A DNA stretch of 64,000 bases from JAPWJZ01 sp964575605 (GTDB lineage Bacteria; Pseudomonadota; Alphaproteobacteria; Micavibrionales; UBA2020), in the NCBI GenBank assembly GCA_964575605.1, contig CAZNRN010000005.1, positions 1-64,000 of the forward strand. Direction: 5' to 3'. Made by a program: the position numbers and the translations under genes. Within the stretch, counting starts at the first letter, position 1. Every line of letters begins with the position of its first letter. Positions 17,868 to 25,694 of this stretch are shown here, in pieces. The notes under the pieces were generated by a model. That model was not told the origin of the DNA. It saw nothing but the letters and a program-made list of their open reading frames with translations, and did no database searches.

Positions 17868-18107
17868 ATGTGTGCACAGTTCAATAAAACATCAGGCATA
17901 TCGGCAACCGGGTGGGCATTAAAGGCCTATGAAATCGAATATAAAAAACAGCCCTGCCGCCGCAGCTTAGTCCCTGGAAACATCCAGCTCAACATACGCA
18001 ACCTGGGCGAGTTGCCCGATTTTGCCGACGTAATTGTCCAAGGCAATTTCGAATGCATAGCAAACCGGCTTACTTCATTAAAGGGAGCAGAAAATGGCAA
18101 ACAATAA
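17868..18107 (+). CDS. LRR-like mini-protein, paralogue of the protein at 34472
   Basis: Seventy-nine residues with a near-ideal Shine-Dalgarno (AAGGAGG). The C-terminal 40 residues (VPGNIQL, LGELPDFADVIVQGNF, NRLTSLKGAE) align with VPGNLNI, LTALPDLTNVVVEGNF, NHLTSLKGAP in the protein at 34472. The pattern L-x-x-L-P-D followed by L-T-S-L-K-G-A is that of short leucine-rich-like repeats seen in phage and bacterial accessory proteins. It ends shortly after the repeat, so it may be a truncated or minimal version. It overlaps the next gene by 14 bases. Confidence 0.6.
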   Translation: MCAQFNKTSGISATGWALKAYEIEYKKQPCRRSLVPGNIQLNIRNLGELPDFADVIVQGNFECIANRLTSLKGAENGKQ

Positions 18108-18534
18108 AAAGGTGACATCGAAAACACGGCAATCTCAGCAGCACGGTTATGGCTCCGAGATTTATATAGCGGTCGCGGAAATTTATGACGGCGGAATAGG
18201 CATCTTCAATAAAAGCTTCGCTGTCGCGGCATATTTCGACAAGGTTGCCGCCGAAAGAGCAGCGGCAGAAAACAGCACAGGAATGGCGATCGTTGCAAAC
18301 GGCTTTATCCGTACACACAAAATCATGGACAAATGCGAAACGAAAAATCCCCAGAGCATCTTCGTTGCATACGGCGTAGAAAGTGGCGGCGGCCAGTGCA
18401 GAGATAAGGTGACAGAGCTAGGTGCCTATTTCAGCGAAGCTACAGCACGAAAAACGGCGAAAGAAAACAGTAACGGACCATGGTATGAAAATTGTGAAGG
18501 AAGGGTAGAAAAATATACTTTACTCGGCAAGTAA
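18094..18534 (+). CDS. Unknown protein with an internal duplication
   Basis: A 146-residue soluble protein made of two similar halves. The first has IYIAVAEIYDGG, then AAYFDKVAAERAAAENSTG. The second has IFVAYGVESGGG, then GAYFSEATARKTAKENSNG. Each half reads as beta strands followed by a helix. Translation is probably coupled to the upstream LRR-like gene through the 14-base overlap, with GGGAG before the ATG. No family recognised. Confidence 0.6.
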   Translation: MANNKKVTSKTRQSQQHGYGSEIYIAVAEIYDGGIGIFNKSFAVAAYFDKVAAERAAAENSTGMAIVANGFIRTHKIMDKCETKNPQSIFVAYGVESGGGQCRDKVTELGAYFSEATARKTAKENSNGPWYENCEGRVEKYTLLGK

Positions 18535-18617
18535 CCGACGAAAATGCCCCTTGGTAACCACCTTTGGCAGATATTGCTTTCTCCAGTTAAAGCGAAGTGA
18601 GAGCGCGGAGATAAATC

Positions 18618-18702
18618 TATGCACAGCAACTATACAGCCCGCACTTAGGCTTAAAATACAATTTATTCAGGTGACTAATACCAGCCCCCAACCTCGCCGG
18701 GG
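18618..18702. repeat. Intergenic repeat, copy B
   Basis: An 85-bp relative of 17560-17645, starting TATGCACAGCAACTATACA and ending CCCCCAACCTCGCCGGGG. It precedes the ankyrin-like gene at 18745, as copy A precedes the gene pair. The two copies therefore bracket the 17868-18534 module. Confidence 0.5.
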
Positions 18703-18744
18703 TTTCTTACTGTAATCAAGTGCTTGTCAGCACATTGACAGATT

Positions 18745-19293
18745 ATGAAAATGTCATATACTGCTGCCATGATGAAATGGTTCAAAAAAGCCGCTGCGAA
18801 ACTTAAGCCATCGAAGGAGGATAAGGCCTTCGACCTGCTCAATCATATCGATACAGCGGCAAAGGCTGGCGATGTCGCGGCGCTGGAGAAGCATTTCGGC
18901 GGGTTTACCGACGAATATACGGCTGTCTCGCTCACCGCTCACTACGCGCTGATCTGTGCCTGCGAAGGCGGCAGTGAACCTGCCGTCAGGTACCTGCTGG
19001 GCCGCGGCGTGCCGCCTGACCTTACCTTCAGCATCAGCCTGATGACGCCAGAAGAAATGGCTGCCAAGGGCGGGCATCATCATATCCTGCTGGTTTTGCG
19101 TGAGCACATGATCAAGGCCGGCAAGCAGCCCACCGAACTGATGGAAAGAGCACAGGCGCTTGCCGAGGCGCAAAAAATGCTGGAACTGACCAAGGTCGTC
19201 ACCTCGGCCCCTGTACTCCAGAATGACATCAGCGTGCGCGAAAAACCGTTGAAGCTGAAATTGAAACCCGCCAAACCACCGGAAGCAGGCTGA
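18745..19293 (+). CDS. Ankyrin-like small protein
   Basis: Up to 182 residues. After a basic amphipathic opening (MMKWFKKAAAKLKP) come helical pairs typical of one or two weak ankyrin repeats (ALICACEGGSEPAVRYLLGRG, about 75-100), then a charged C-terminus. The start is uncertain: ATGs at 18745, 18751, 18769 and 18772 are in frame and none has a clear ribosome site. The W-F/L-K-K opening is shared with the LRR-like protein at 34472, which may mean common membrane or partner targeting. Confidence 0.6.
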   Translation: MKMSYTAAMMKWFKKAAAKLKPSKEDKAFDLLNHIDTAAKAGDVAALEKHFGGFTDEYTAVSLTAHYALICACEGGSEPAVRYLLGRGVPPDLTFSISLMTPEEMAAKGGHHHILLVLREHMIKAGKQPTELMERAQALAEAQKMLELTKVVTSAPVLQNDISVREKPLKLKLKPAKPPEAG

Positions 19294-19306
19294 GCGAAAA
19301 AAGCGT

Positions 19307-19756
19307 TTAGGACTTCGGCTGGCTTAAATCCACTTCGGGGCTGTCGGCATCGCTGCCGCCTTCGGTAAGGGTTTTGCGAGCAGAGGCGGCGAGTTCTTCA
19401 TACTTGGCGCGGAGCGCTTCAAGCTCGCCCTCCGACAGCTCCTCGATATCCATCAGCGCGTTGTGTGCGCCCTTGGTCGACCGGATAAGCTCGTCCAGCT
19501 TCAGGTGCATGGCGTGCGTGTCGCGGTTCTGGGTGCTCTGGATGATGAACACCATCAGGAAGGTGATGATGGTGGTGGATGTGTTGATCACCAACTGCCA
19601 AGTCTCCGAGAAATCGAAAAACCAGCCGGACGCCGCCCAGCCTATCACCAGCAGCGCCGCCGCGATAAAGGCCACGGGTGAGCCAGAGGCTTTCGCCACT
19701 GCACTCGTGAAGCAGGTGAAAAGCGTCTTGCTGTTTTTAGTGCATGACTGCGCCAT
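19307..19756 (-). CDS. Low-affinity iron permease family protein
   Basis: A 149-residue membrane protein of the bacterial 'low affinity iron permease' family. It has two predicted membrane segments (about 25-45 and 53-72) and the family hallmark TSTTIITFLMVFIIQSTQNR, followed by HAMHLKLDELIR. The C-terminal 55 residues are a charged helix. Despite the name, transport activity has not been established for most bacterial members. Single gene, probably monocistronic. Confidence 0.85.
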   Translation of the reverse strand: MAQSCTKNSKTLFTCFTSAVAKASGSPVAFIAAALLVIGWAASGWFFDFSETWQLVINTSTTIITFLMVFIIQSTQNRDTHAMHLKLDELIRSTKGAHNALMDIEELSEGELEALRAKYEELAASARKTLTEGGSDADSPEVDLSQPKS

Positions 19757-20077
19757 GGCTGCCTTCTGGTTTTGCTGGCATCCCTAACCCTTACTTATGA
19801 TTGCAGCGGCAGATGGTTCCCTTGAAACGAGCGCGGGAGGGATGACGGGTGTTGAAATTCCCCGTCAATCCCTCCCGCAGCGCGGTCATTCTGACCTTTG
19901 GCCTGTTTGGATGTTGCTACATGACAAACATGCTGAAGAGGATTTTTAGCCCCCACCAGGTCATGAAAGCCGCCTCGGTTAATCCAGGTAAAACCATTTA
20001 TCCCCTTTCTTCAGGTTGATGATAAAACCGGCCGTAATGCGGCCTTCATCTTCCTACGGATCAAGGGGCAAGCTGGA
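19757..20077. other. Intergenic region with a long inverted repeat
   Basis: Contains the structured element at 19831-19882 and no convincing gene. The right half is presumably the 3' untranslated part of the small membrane-protein gene that ends at 20078 on the minus strand. Confidence 0.5.
19831..19882. repeat. Long extragenic hairpin
   Basis: Arms CGGGAGGGATGACGGG and CCCGTCAATCCCTCCCG pair over 16 bases with one bulged base around a loop of about ten; flanking GCG and CGC add further pairing. No U-tract follows on either strand, so it is not a canonical terminator. It could stabilise transcript ends or be a protein-binding palindrome. Confidence 0.5.
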
Positions 20078-20287
20078 TCACGCCGACAGGTGATGGATCA
20101 GCCTTGTCATGGCGTCCAGTTCGACGCCGGGGAAAAATACCCCGATAATCAGCGCATAGGCCGACAAAATCACGGCCATCAGCGGGCGCGCGACCATCAC
20201 GATGACCGCAAAGGCCGCCAGCATGGTGGCGATCGTCCAGGCGGGGCTGGTGAAGATTAGTTCCTTGAGCGAGTTGGTGCTGTACAT
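20078..20287 (-). CDS. Small integral membrane protein
   Basis: Sixty-nine residues with two hydrophobic stretches (about 15-33 and 36-52) and little else. CGGAGGG six bases before the ATG is a strong ribosome site and makes the gene credible despite its size. No family recognised. Confidence 0.55.
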   Translation of the reverse strand: MYSTNSLKELIFTSPAWTIATMLAAFAVIVMVARPLMAVILSAYALIIGVFFPGVELDAMTRLIHHLSA

Positions 20288-20488
20288 CTTTCCCTCCGTT
20301 TAAAAGGCCGGTCCTCACCCGGCTCTCGCGATTTCTACGCAAGAGCGGGCAAACCGGATGACCGGCCTGAATATACGTAATGCAAGGGGTATGCCAGCGT
20401 ACAAAAATGCCGGCGCTTCAGGTGTGAAAATGCCTTCTTGCAGTTGAATTGAGCGAGGATAGCGGGCGGGGGTTAAGAAAGGGTTAAC

Positions 20489-21970
20489 TCACCACTTCGG
20501 CTTGCCGCCGAACGGCCAGCGGCGCGGCGGGATGTATTCCGTGGCGGAGGCGGGCGGGGCGGGTTTGTCGTTGTCGTTGCCGGGTGGCGGGTTTTGCGGG
20601 TCGTTCTTGAAGGGGTCGAGTTTCTTCACGAACTTGGTGATGTCTTCGCCCGCTTCCTTGATCGAGTTCATGATCTTGCTCTGGTTTTCGAGCTTGCCGT
20701 GCAGCGCGTTGTAAAGCCTGTCGAGGTCGGCCTTGTGCGCCTCGGTCAGTTCGCGCGCGTGGCGTTTCAGCTCGGCGTCGCCCTGCTCGGGCGTGTCTTC
20801 GTAAATCTCGCTCGCGTAGCTGAGGACTTTGCGGTACAGCACGCCCAGCGACTTCACCGTTTTGCATTCCTCGAGCTTGCCCGTCAGGAACGTGAGCGCC
20901 TGCTTGCTTTCGTTATGGCGGTCTTCGGCCATCATGCGGTTTTTGAGGATATCGCAGAGGCGGTCCATCTCGGCGTTGTTTTCCTTGATGATCTTCTCGC
21001 CGAATTTTTCGAGGCGTTTCAGGTTGTCTTTCGAGGCGTCATCCATGCTGGCGCTGGGGCCGGAGGGGTCTTCTTCCTCGTTGATGATGCCGTCGAAGCT
21101 GATGAAGCGGTCGCCGATTTCTTCCTTCATGTCGTTCGCCACGTCCATCAGCGACATGTTGATGACAAGGGAGAGCAGCAGGTTGCCGTTCGATTTCGAC
21201 AGCATGCCGATGGGGCCCAGTTTGTTGAACTCGGCCGGGCTGATGGTGTTCTCGATATTGCCGGTGCCGATATGCACGACGACGATTTCCGCGTCGGGCG
21301 GCGCCAGTTTTTTCGCCTGCGTCATCATGCGGCGCATGCAGTTGCCGGCGAAGAAACCGCCGTCGATCAGCGCATGGCGGTGCGTGACGTTCGGCATGTC
21401 GTCGTGCGGCTGCGTCTGGTAATATTTCGCGGGGAAGTAGGTGGGCGCGGTGGTCGAGGCGCGTACGGCGTCCCTGACCAGCATGCTCGACCAGCCTTCG
21501 GGCGATTTATCTTTTTGCCCCTTGATGTTCGTGATCCATACCGGGCGGAAGTTCTTGATATCGGTCGCGGGGATCATCAGGTGCACGAGGCTGTCGCGCA
21601 TCTTCACGTCGCCGAGTTTATCCTGCAGCGCGTCTTCCAGCGGTTTCGGGTCGTAGAGCGCGGAGGAGGAAAGGCGCTTCAGGCTCTTGAACCGCAGCTC
21701 GGGGAAAATCTTGGGGCCGTCGGTGAAATAGAAATTCTTGAGCTCCTGCGCGGAATGGCGGGGCTTCTTGGGGTTTTTCTCGTCCGGGACGGCGAGCCCT
21801 GCCGCCAGGATCGCGCCGGTCGAGGTGCCGCCGACCATGTCGAAGAGCTCGGCAATCGGTTTGCCGGTGCGTTCCTCGATTTCCTGCAAAATGCGGGCGG
21901 GAACCACGCCGCGGATGCCGCCGCCGTCAATCGAGAGGACGGTAAAAACCCGTTTGTTCTTCTTTTCCAT
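20489..21970 (-). CDS. Patatin-like phospholipase
   Basis: A 493-residue cytoplasmic lipid acyl hydrolase of the patatin family. The anion-binding loop DGGGIRG is at residues 15-21, the nucleophile Gly-Thr-Ser50-Thr-Gly at 48-52, and the catalytic Asp203 in Ile-Asp-Gly-Gly, so the Ser-Asp dyad is intact. The patatin core covers about 5-260. The remainder is a helical region plus a proline-rich tail (about 460-490), a longer C-terminus than in simple family members. The ATG at 21970, with GGAG upstream, is preferred over the GTG at 21994. No cyclase gene lies alongside, so nothing here links it to a CBASS system. Confidence 0.9.
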   Translation of the reverse strand: MEKKNKRVFTVLSIDGGGIRGVVPARILQEIEERTGKPIAELFDMVGGTSTGAILAAGLAVPDEKNPKKPRHSAQELKNFYFTDGPKIFPELRFKSLKRLSSSALYDPKPLEDALQDKLGDVKMRDSLVHLMIPATDIKNFRPVWITNIKGQKDKSPEGWSSMLVRDAVRASTTAPTYFPAKYYQTQPHDDMPNVTHRHALIDGGFFAGNCMRRMMTQAKKLAPPDAEIVVVHIGTGNIENTISPAEFNKLGPIGMLSKSNGNLLLSLVINMSLMDVANDMKEEIGDRFISFDGIINEEEDPSGPSASMDDASKDNLKRLEKFGEKIIKENNAEMDRLCDILKNRMMAEDRHNESKQALTFLTGKLEECKTVKSLGVLYRKVLSYASEIYEDTPEQGDAELKRHARELTEAHKADLDRLYNALHGKLENQSKIMNSIKEAGEDITKFVKKLDPFKNDPQNPPPGNDNDKPAPPASATEYIPPRRWPFGGKPKW

Positions 21971-22282
21971 GCGCCCAAACTCCGCAAAAGGCACAGCTCT
22001 GCGCCTTTGAAAATTTCATTCCAAGGCACACCCGTTGTTGTTTTTTGTTCTTAATTGGAACGAGTGTATTGATAATCCGTCACCAAACCAACCCGTAAAG
22101 TGAAATTTATTAACATAAACGGGTAATTATTTTGCGTATTTCGGTTTCCGACAATTTTTTAAGAATTTGAGGCTAAATTTAATAAAAGTTTAAGCAAAAT
22201 ACATAATTATATAAGGAATGGCGTAGCTTTGCGCCATAAGCAGGTGATAAACCTGTGAAAAGGGAACAGAGGGGTTTGCTAC
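21971..22282. other. A+T-rich divergent promoter region with tandem hairpins
   Basis: The gap separates the divergent patatin and histidine-kinase genes and is strongly A+T-rich, as expected of promoters in both directions. Close to the kinase gene it contains two adjacent stem-loops: ATGGCG-N8-CGCCAT (22218-22237) and CAGGT-GATAA-ACCTG (22241-22255). I matched them to no known riboswitch. Confidence 0.5.
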
Positions 22283-24874
22283 TTGGCTAACATCAGCAAG
22301 AACCTGAAAGACATCCAGAAAAGCAGCTATTTCAAAAGTGGAACGGCGGCGTCATTCGTTTTGCTGAACGGCCTGGTCGTGGCGGCGGTGGTCTTCGTGC
22401 TGCTGCACTTTACCATGGGAGACCTCAAGAGCCTCGAGACCAAGAACATGACGCGCGACATCATGCGCGCGACCGAGCAGGCGATGCTCGATACCGAGAA
22501 AACGGTTTTATCGCTCAAGGATTTCTATTCCACCGTCAACATCAACGACACCAACCAGCAGGCGGCCTCGCTCAGGCTACAGCAGATCCTCGCCGACAAC
22601 GCGCGCTTCAAGGGCGTCCTCTGGACGACCGACCGTGGCGACTGGCGGCAGGACGACATGGTGAAGCTCACCAGCCGCACGGCCTTTGACCCGCAATCGG
22701 GCTGGCCCAGCTACCAGCAGCTTTATAAAGAACTCGGCCGCACCGAACCCGGCCATGTGGAATATATGCAGGACCTGCCCTGGGGCGCTTTCCCCGCGCA
22801 GGAAAACGCGATGCAGTCGCCCGTCGGCCTCGCTGTCAAGGCACTGCTTCCCGACGGCAGCACCGGCATCCTGTTCGCTGCTACCACGCCTGAAAACATC
22901 TTCGGCAATATCTGGACCGCGCAGCGCGATGATATCGCGAGCGTGACCATTACCGACAGCGACACCGGCTTTGTGCTGGTGAAGGCGGAATTCAAGAACC
23001 CGGGCGGACGCTCGGAGCTTGCCAGCGTCGAAACCGTCAGCCAGGTGCTGCAGCCCGGCCGCCAGAGCTGGGATGTGAAATTCGGCGTGCGCCCGACCAT
23101 GATCTCGCGCCTGCTCAGCGCCTCGCCCTATGCGGCCTTCCTGCTGATTTTGGGCGTCTCGCTGCTGGTGGCGGCCGCAGCGCAGCGCAAGCACAAGCAG
23201 GACCTTAAAATCGCCGAGATGTCGAAAAACCTGGAGGGCGCGCAAAGCGAACTGCAGGGCAAGATCGCCGAGCGCGATAAACTGTTCCACGCGCTGCGCA
23301 AAAGCGAGCGTGAAAACCGCGCGGTCATCAACTCGGTCTCCGACGTGATTTTCGAAACCGACGAAACCGGCCGCCTGATGTTCCTTAACGAGACCTGGAA
23401 ACGCATCACCCACCGCGAGGTGAACGAGACGATCGGGCAGTCGCTGTTCTCGATGCTGGAGCAGGGCGAGCAGCAGAAGCAGCGCGACATGTTCGAGGAA
23501 CTGGTGCGGGGCGAGCGCCAGGCCTATCGCATCGAAACACGCCTGAACCTCGGCCAGAACACATTCAAGCCCGTCGAGGTCGCTTTCTCGATGCTGCGCA
23601 TGACCGAGGACAAGAGCATCCGCGTGGTCGGCACCATCACCGACATCGAAAAACGCCGCCGCGCCGAAATGGCCGTGCGCGACGCCGAGCAGAAATTCCG
23701 CGCCATCTTCGAAAACTCGATTTCGGGCATTTACCAAAGCTCGGCGGAAGGCCGCTTCATCAACGTCAACTCGGCGCTGGCCGAGATGATGGGCTACGAC
23801 AACCCCGAGGAATTCATTTCCGCCATCCGCCATATCGACGAACAGGTCTATGTGCGCCCGGGCGACTACCAGGACTTCATCAAGCGCCTGCTGTTCGAAG
23901 GCCGCGTGTCGAACGTCGAAACGGAAGTCTTCCGCAAGGACGGCAACCGCATCTGGGTGCTGCAGAACGCCCGCGTCGTGCGCAACGACAAGGGCGCCGT
24001 CGAATATTACGAAGGCTCGATCTATGACGTGACCGAACGCCGCAAGGCCGAGGAAACGATGCGCCAGGCGCGCATCCAGGCCGAGATTTCCAGCCGCACG
24101 CGCATGGAATTCCTGGCCAACATGAGCCATGAATTGCGCACACCGCTGAACGCCGTCATAGGCTTCTCCGAAATCATCAAGGACGAGGTGATGGGCCCGC
24201 TGCAAATCCCCGTGTATAAGGAATACGCGCAGGATATTTACGACAGCGGCAATTACCTGCTGAAAATCATCTCGGAAATCCTCGAAGTGTCGAAAATCGA
24301 GACCGGCAACCGCGAGCTGAACGTCAGCAACTTCCGCCTGCCCAAGGCGCTGAAATCCTGCATGGTCATCATGACCACGCGCGTCGAGCAGGCGGGCGTC
24401 GACCTGAAATTCGAGATCCCCGAAGACCTGCCCGAGCTGCTGGCCGAGGAACTGGGCTTCAAGCAGATCATGCTGAACCTGATCGGCAACGCCGTGAAGT
24501 TCACGCCCAAGGGCGGCCATGTCAAGGTCACCGCGCGCGTGCAGGACAGCGGCGAAATGGAAATCGACATCATCGACACCGGTATCGGCATGGACGAGCA
24601 GGAAATCAAGAAAGCCATGCAGCCGTTTGGCAAGGTCGACACGACCTTCAGCGGCATGAAAGAGGGCACGGGCCTCGGCCTCACCATCGTCGACAGCCTC
24701 GTACGCCTGCACGGCGGCGCGTTCAAGCTGATCAGCCAGAAGGGCAACGGCACCACCGCCCGCGTCACCATGCCCCCCAGCCGCGTGCTGCATGCGGAAA
24801 AGCCCGCTGCGCCGGCTGAAGAACCCGCAGCCGACATCACCGGCGAAGCGCCCCACCTGAAAGTCGTGAAGTAA
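22283..24874 (+). CDS. Membrane sensor histidine kinase (sensor domain, two PAS, HisKA, HATPase)
   Basis: An 863-residue two-component kinase. A first membrane segment (about 24-46), an extracytoplasmic sensor of about 220 residues resembling CHASE-type domains, and a second membrane segment (about 277-297) lead to a coiled linker. Two PAS domains follow (about 340-460 and 470-590), the second closing with a PAC-like YYEGSIYDVTERRKAEE. Then come HisKA with the phospho-accepting His616 in NMSHELRTP, and an HATPase with N, G1 (DTGIGM) and G2 (GTGLGL) boxes. There is no receiver, so it needs a separate response regulator, which is not adjacent. The start appears to be TTG after AGAGGGG. Related kinases with this HisKA sequence govern cell-cycle or motility pathways in alphaproteobacteria. 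Confidence 0.88.
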   Translation: MANISKNLKDIQKSSYFKSGTAASFVLLNGLVVAAVVFVLLHFTMGDLKSLETKNMTRDIMRATEQAMLDTEKTVLSLKDFYSTVNINDTNQQAASLRLQQILADNARFKGVLWTTDRGDWRQDDMVKLTSRTAFDPQSGWPSYQQLYKELGRTEPGHVEYMQDLPWGAFPAQENAMQSPVGLAVKALLPDGSTGILFAATTPENIFGNIWTAQRDDIASVTITDSDTGFVLVKAEFKNPGGRSELASVETVSQVLQPGRQSWDVKFGVRPTMISRLLSASPYAAFLLILGVSLLVAAAAQRKHKQDLKIAEMSKNLEGAQSELQGKIAERDKLFHALRKSERENRAVINSVSDVIFETDETGRLMFLNETWKRITHREVNETIGQSLFSMLEQGEQQKQRDMFEELVRGERQAYRIETRLNLGQNTFKPVEVAFSMLRMTEDKSIRVVGTITDIEKRRRAEMAVRDAEQKFRAIFENSISGIYQSSAEGRFINVNSALAEMMGYDNPEEFISAIRHIDEQVYVRPGDYQDFIKRLLFEGRVSNVETEVFRKDGNRIWVLQNARVVRNDKGAVEYYEGSIYDVTERRKAEETMRQARIQAEISSRTRMEFLANMSHELRTPLNAVIGFSEIIKDEVMGPLQIPVYKEYAQDIYDSGNYLLKIISEILEVSKIETGNRELNVSNFRLPKALKSCMVIMTTRVEQAGVDLKFEIPEDLPELLAEELGFKQIMLNLIGNAVKFTPKGGHVKVTARVQDSGEMEIDIIDTGIGMDEQEIKKAMQPFGKVDTTFSGMKEGTGLGLTIVDSLVRLHGGAFKLISQKGNGTTARVTMPPSRVLHAEKPAAPAEEPAADITGEAPHLKVVK

Positions 24875-24881
24875 TTCCGTC

Positions 24882-25100
24882 ATGTCCGACGAAAAAATCA
24901 CCAAGCTTGAAGAAGTCCTGATGCACCAGGAACAGCAGATCAACGACCTGCATAAAATGGTGACCAAGCAGTGGGATGAAATCGACCTGCTGAAAAAACA
25001 TGTCAAACGTTTGCAGGGCGCGCTGACCGAGGTGACGGATAGCCAGAACAACCTTAGCGCCGCCGAACAGGCCGCGCGCGACAAGCCGCCGCATTATTAA
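24882..25100 (+). CDS. slyX: SlyX family protein
   Basis: A 72-residue coiled-coil protein with the family layout: a heptad-rich helix (KLEEVLMHQEQQINDLHKMV) and the conserved C-terminal PPHY. SlyX function is not firmly established. It starts 7 bp after the kinase stop and is probably co-transcribed with it. Confidence 0.85.
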   Translation: MSDEKITKLEEVLMHQEQQINDLHKMVTKQWDEIDLLKKHVKRLQGALTEVTDSQNNLSAAEQAARDKPPHY

Positions 25101-25102
25101 GT

Positions 25103-25657
25103 TCAGTCTTCGTCGATTGAGGCGCCCAGCACCTTGCGCGCGAGCTCGAAGCTGTATCCCGCCCGCGCCATGGCCGCCATTTCCTTTTGCGCGTCCTTGG
25201 GGTCTTTCAGTTCCTTCTTGCGCCAAGGCCCCAGTTTTTTGCGGCGGGCGAAGGCTTGTGCGGCTTCAAGCTCTGCGTCTTCGCTGTCGAGTCCGGACAG
25301 CGCCTTGGCAATCGCGTCCTTGCCCAGCCCCTTGGCCTGCAGCCGCGCGAAGATATCCTGTTTGGAACGCCCCTGCCGCCGCAGCGATGCGACGCGCGCC
25401 TCGGCGAAGCCGCTGTCGTTCAGCAGCCCCGCGCGCTCGTACCTTGCGATCATGTCGTCGAGCAGGGGGTAAAACTCATCGGGCACCACCTTGTGGAAGG
25501 CGCAGGAGCGGTCTATTTTGCGCGCCATCACGCGGCGGAAATTCCCGGCCGAGGTCGCGTAGCGTTGCAGGTAATAAAGCGCTGCATTTTCCAAATACTG
25601 CTTGGTAATGCGCTTCGGCTGCTTGTCCCGGCGTTGATTTTGCTTTTTGGCGGTCAC
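25103..25657 (-). CDS. recX: RecX regulatory protein
   Basis: A 184-residue member of the RecX family, which limits RecA filament growth. It has the three-helix RecX repeats, including GLLNDSGFAEARVASLRRQGRSK and LQAKGLGKDAIAKAL, and a basic N-terminus. It converges tail-to-tail with slyX (2 bp apart). recA is not in the window. The first codon lies inside the upstream region of hslO, so the two promoters may overlap. Confidence 0.88.
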   Translation of the reverse strand: MTAKKQNQRRDKQPKRITKQYLENAALYYLQRYATSAGNFRRVMARKIDRSCAFHKVVPDEFYPLLDDMIARYERAGLLNDSGFAEARVASLRRQGRSKQDIFARLQAKGLGKDAIAKALSGLDSEDAELEAAQAFARRKKLGPWRKKELKDPKDAQKEMAAMARAGYSFELARKVLGASIDED

Positions 25658-25694
25658 GGGCTATTTTATGCTACAATTGGATGCAGAGGACGCT

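Noticed and set aside
20489..21970. Patatin as the effector of a CBASS defence system
   Set aside because: No cGAS-like cyclase, Cap2/Cap3 or other CBASS gene is adjacent; the neighbour is a histidine kinase on the other strand.
20594..22054. A 486-residue open frame antisense to the patatin gene
   Set aside because: Antisense shadow; the patatin frame carries all catalytic motifs.
22201..22282. Cyclic-di-GMP or cobalamin riboswitch before the kinase gene
   Set aside because: The two hairpins and GGGAA-like bases do not match the conserved cores of either class.
22577..25084. An 835-residue open frame antisense to the histidine kinase
   Set aside because: It is a shadow of a high-G+C gene: a composition of His, Gln, Val and Asp repeats with no domain, while the sense frame has complete kinase motifs.
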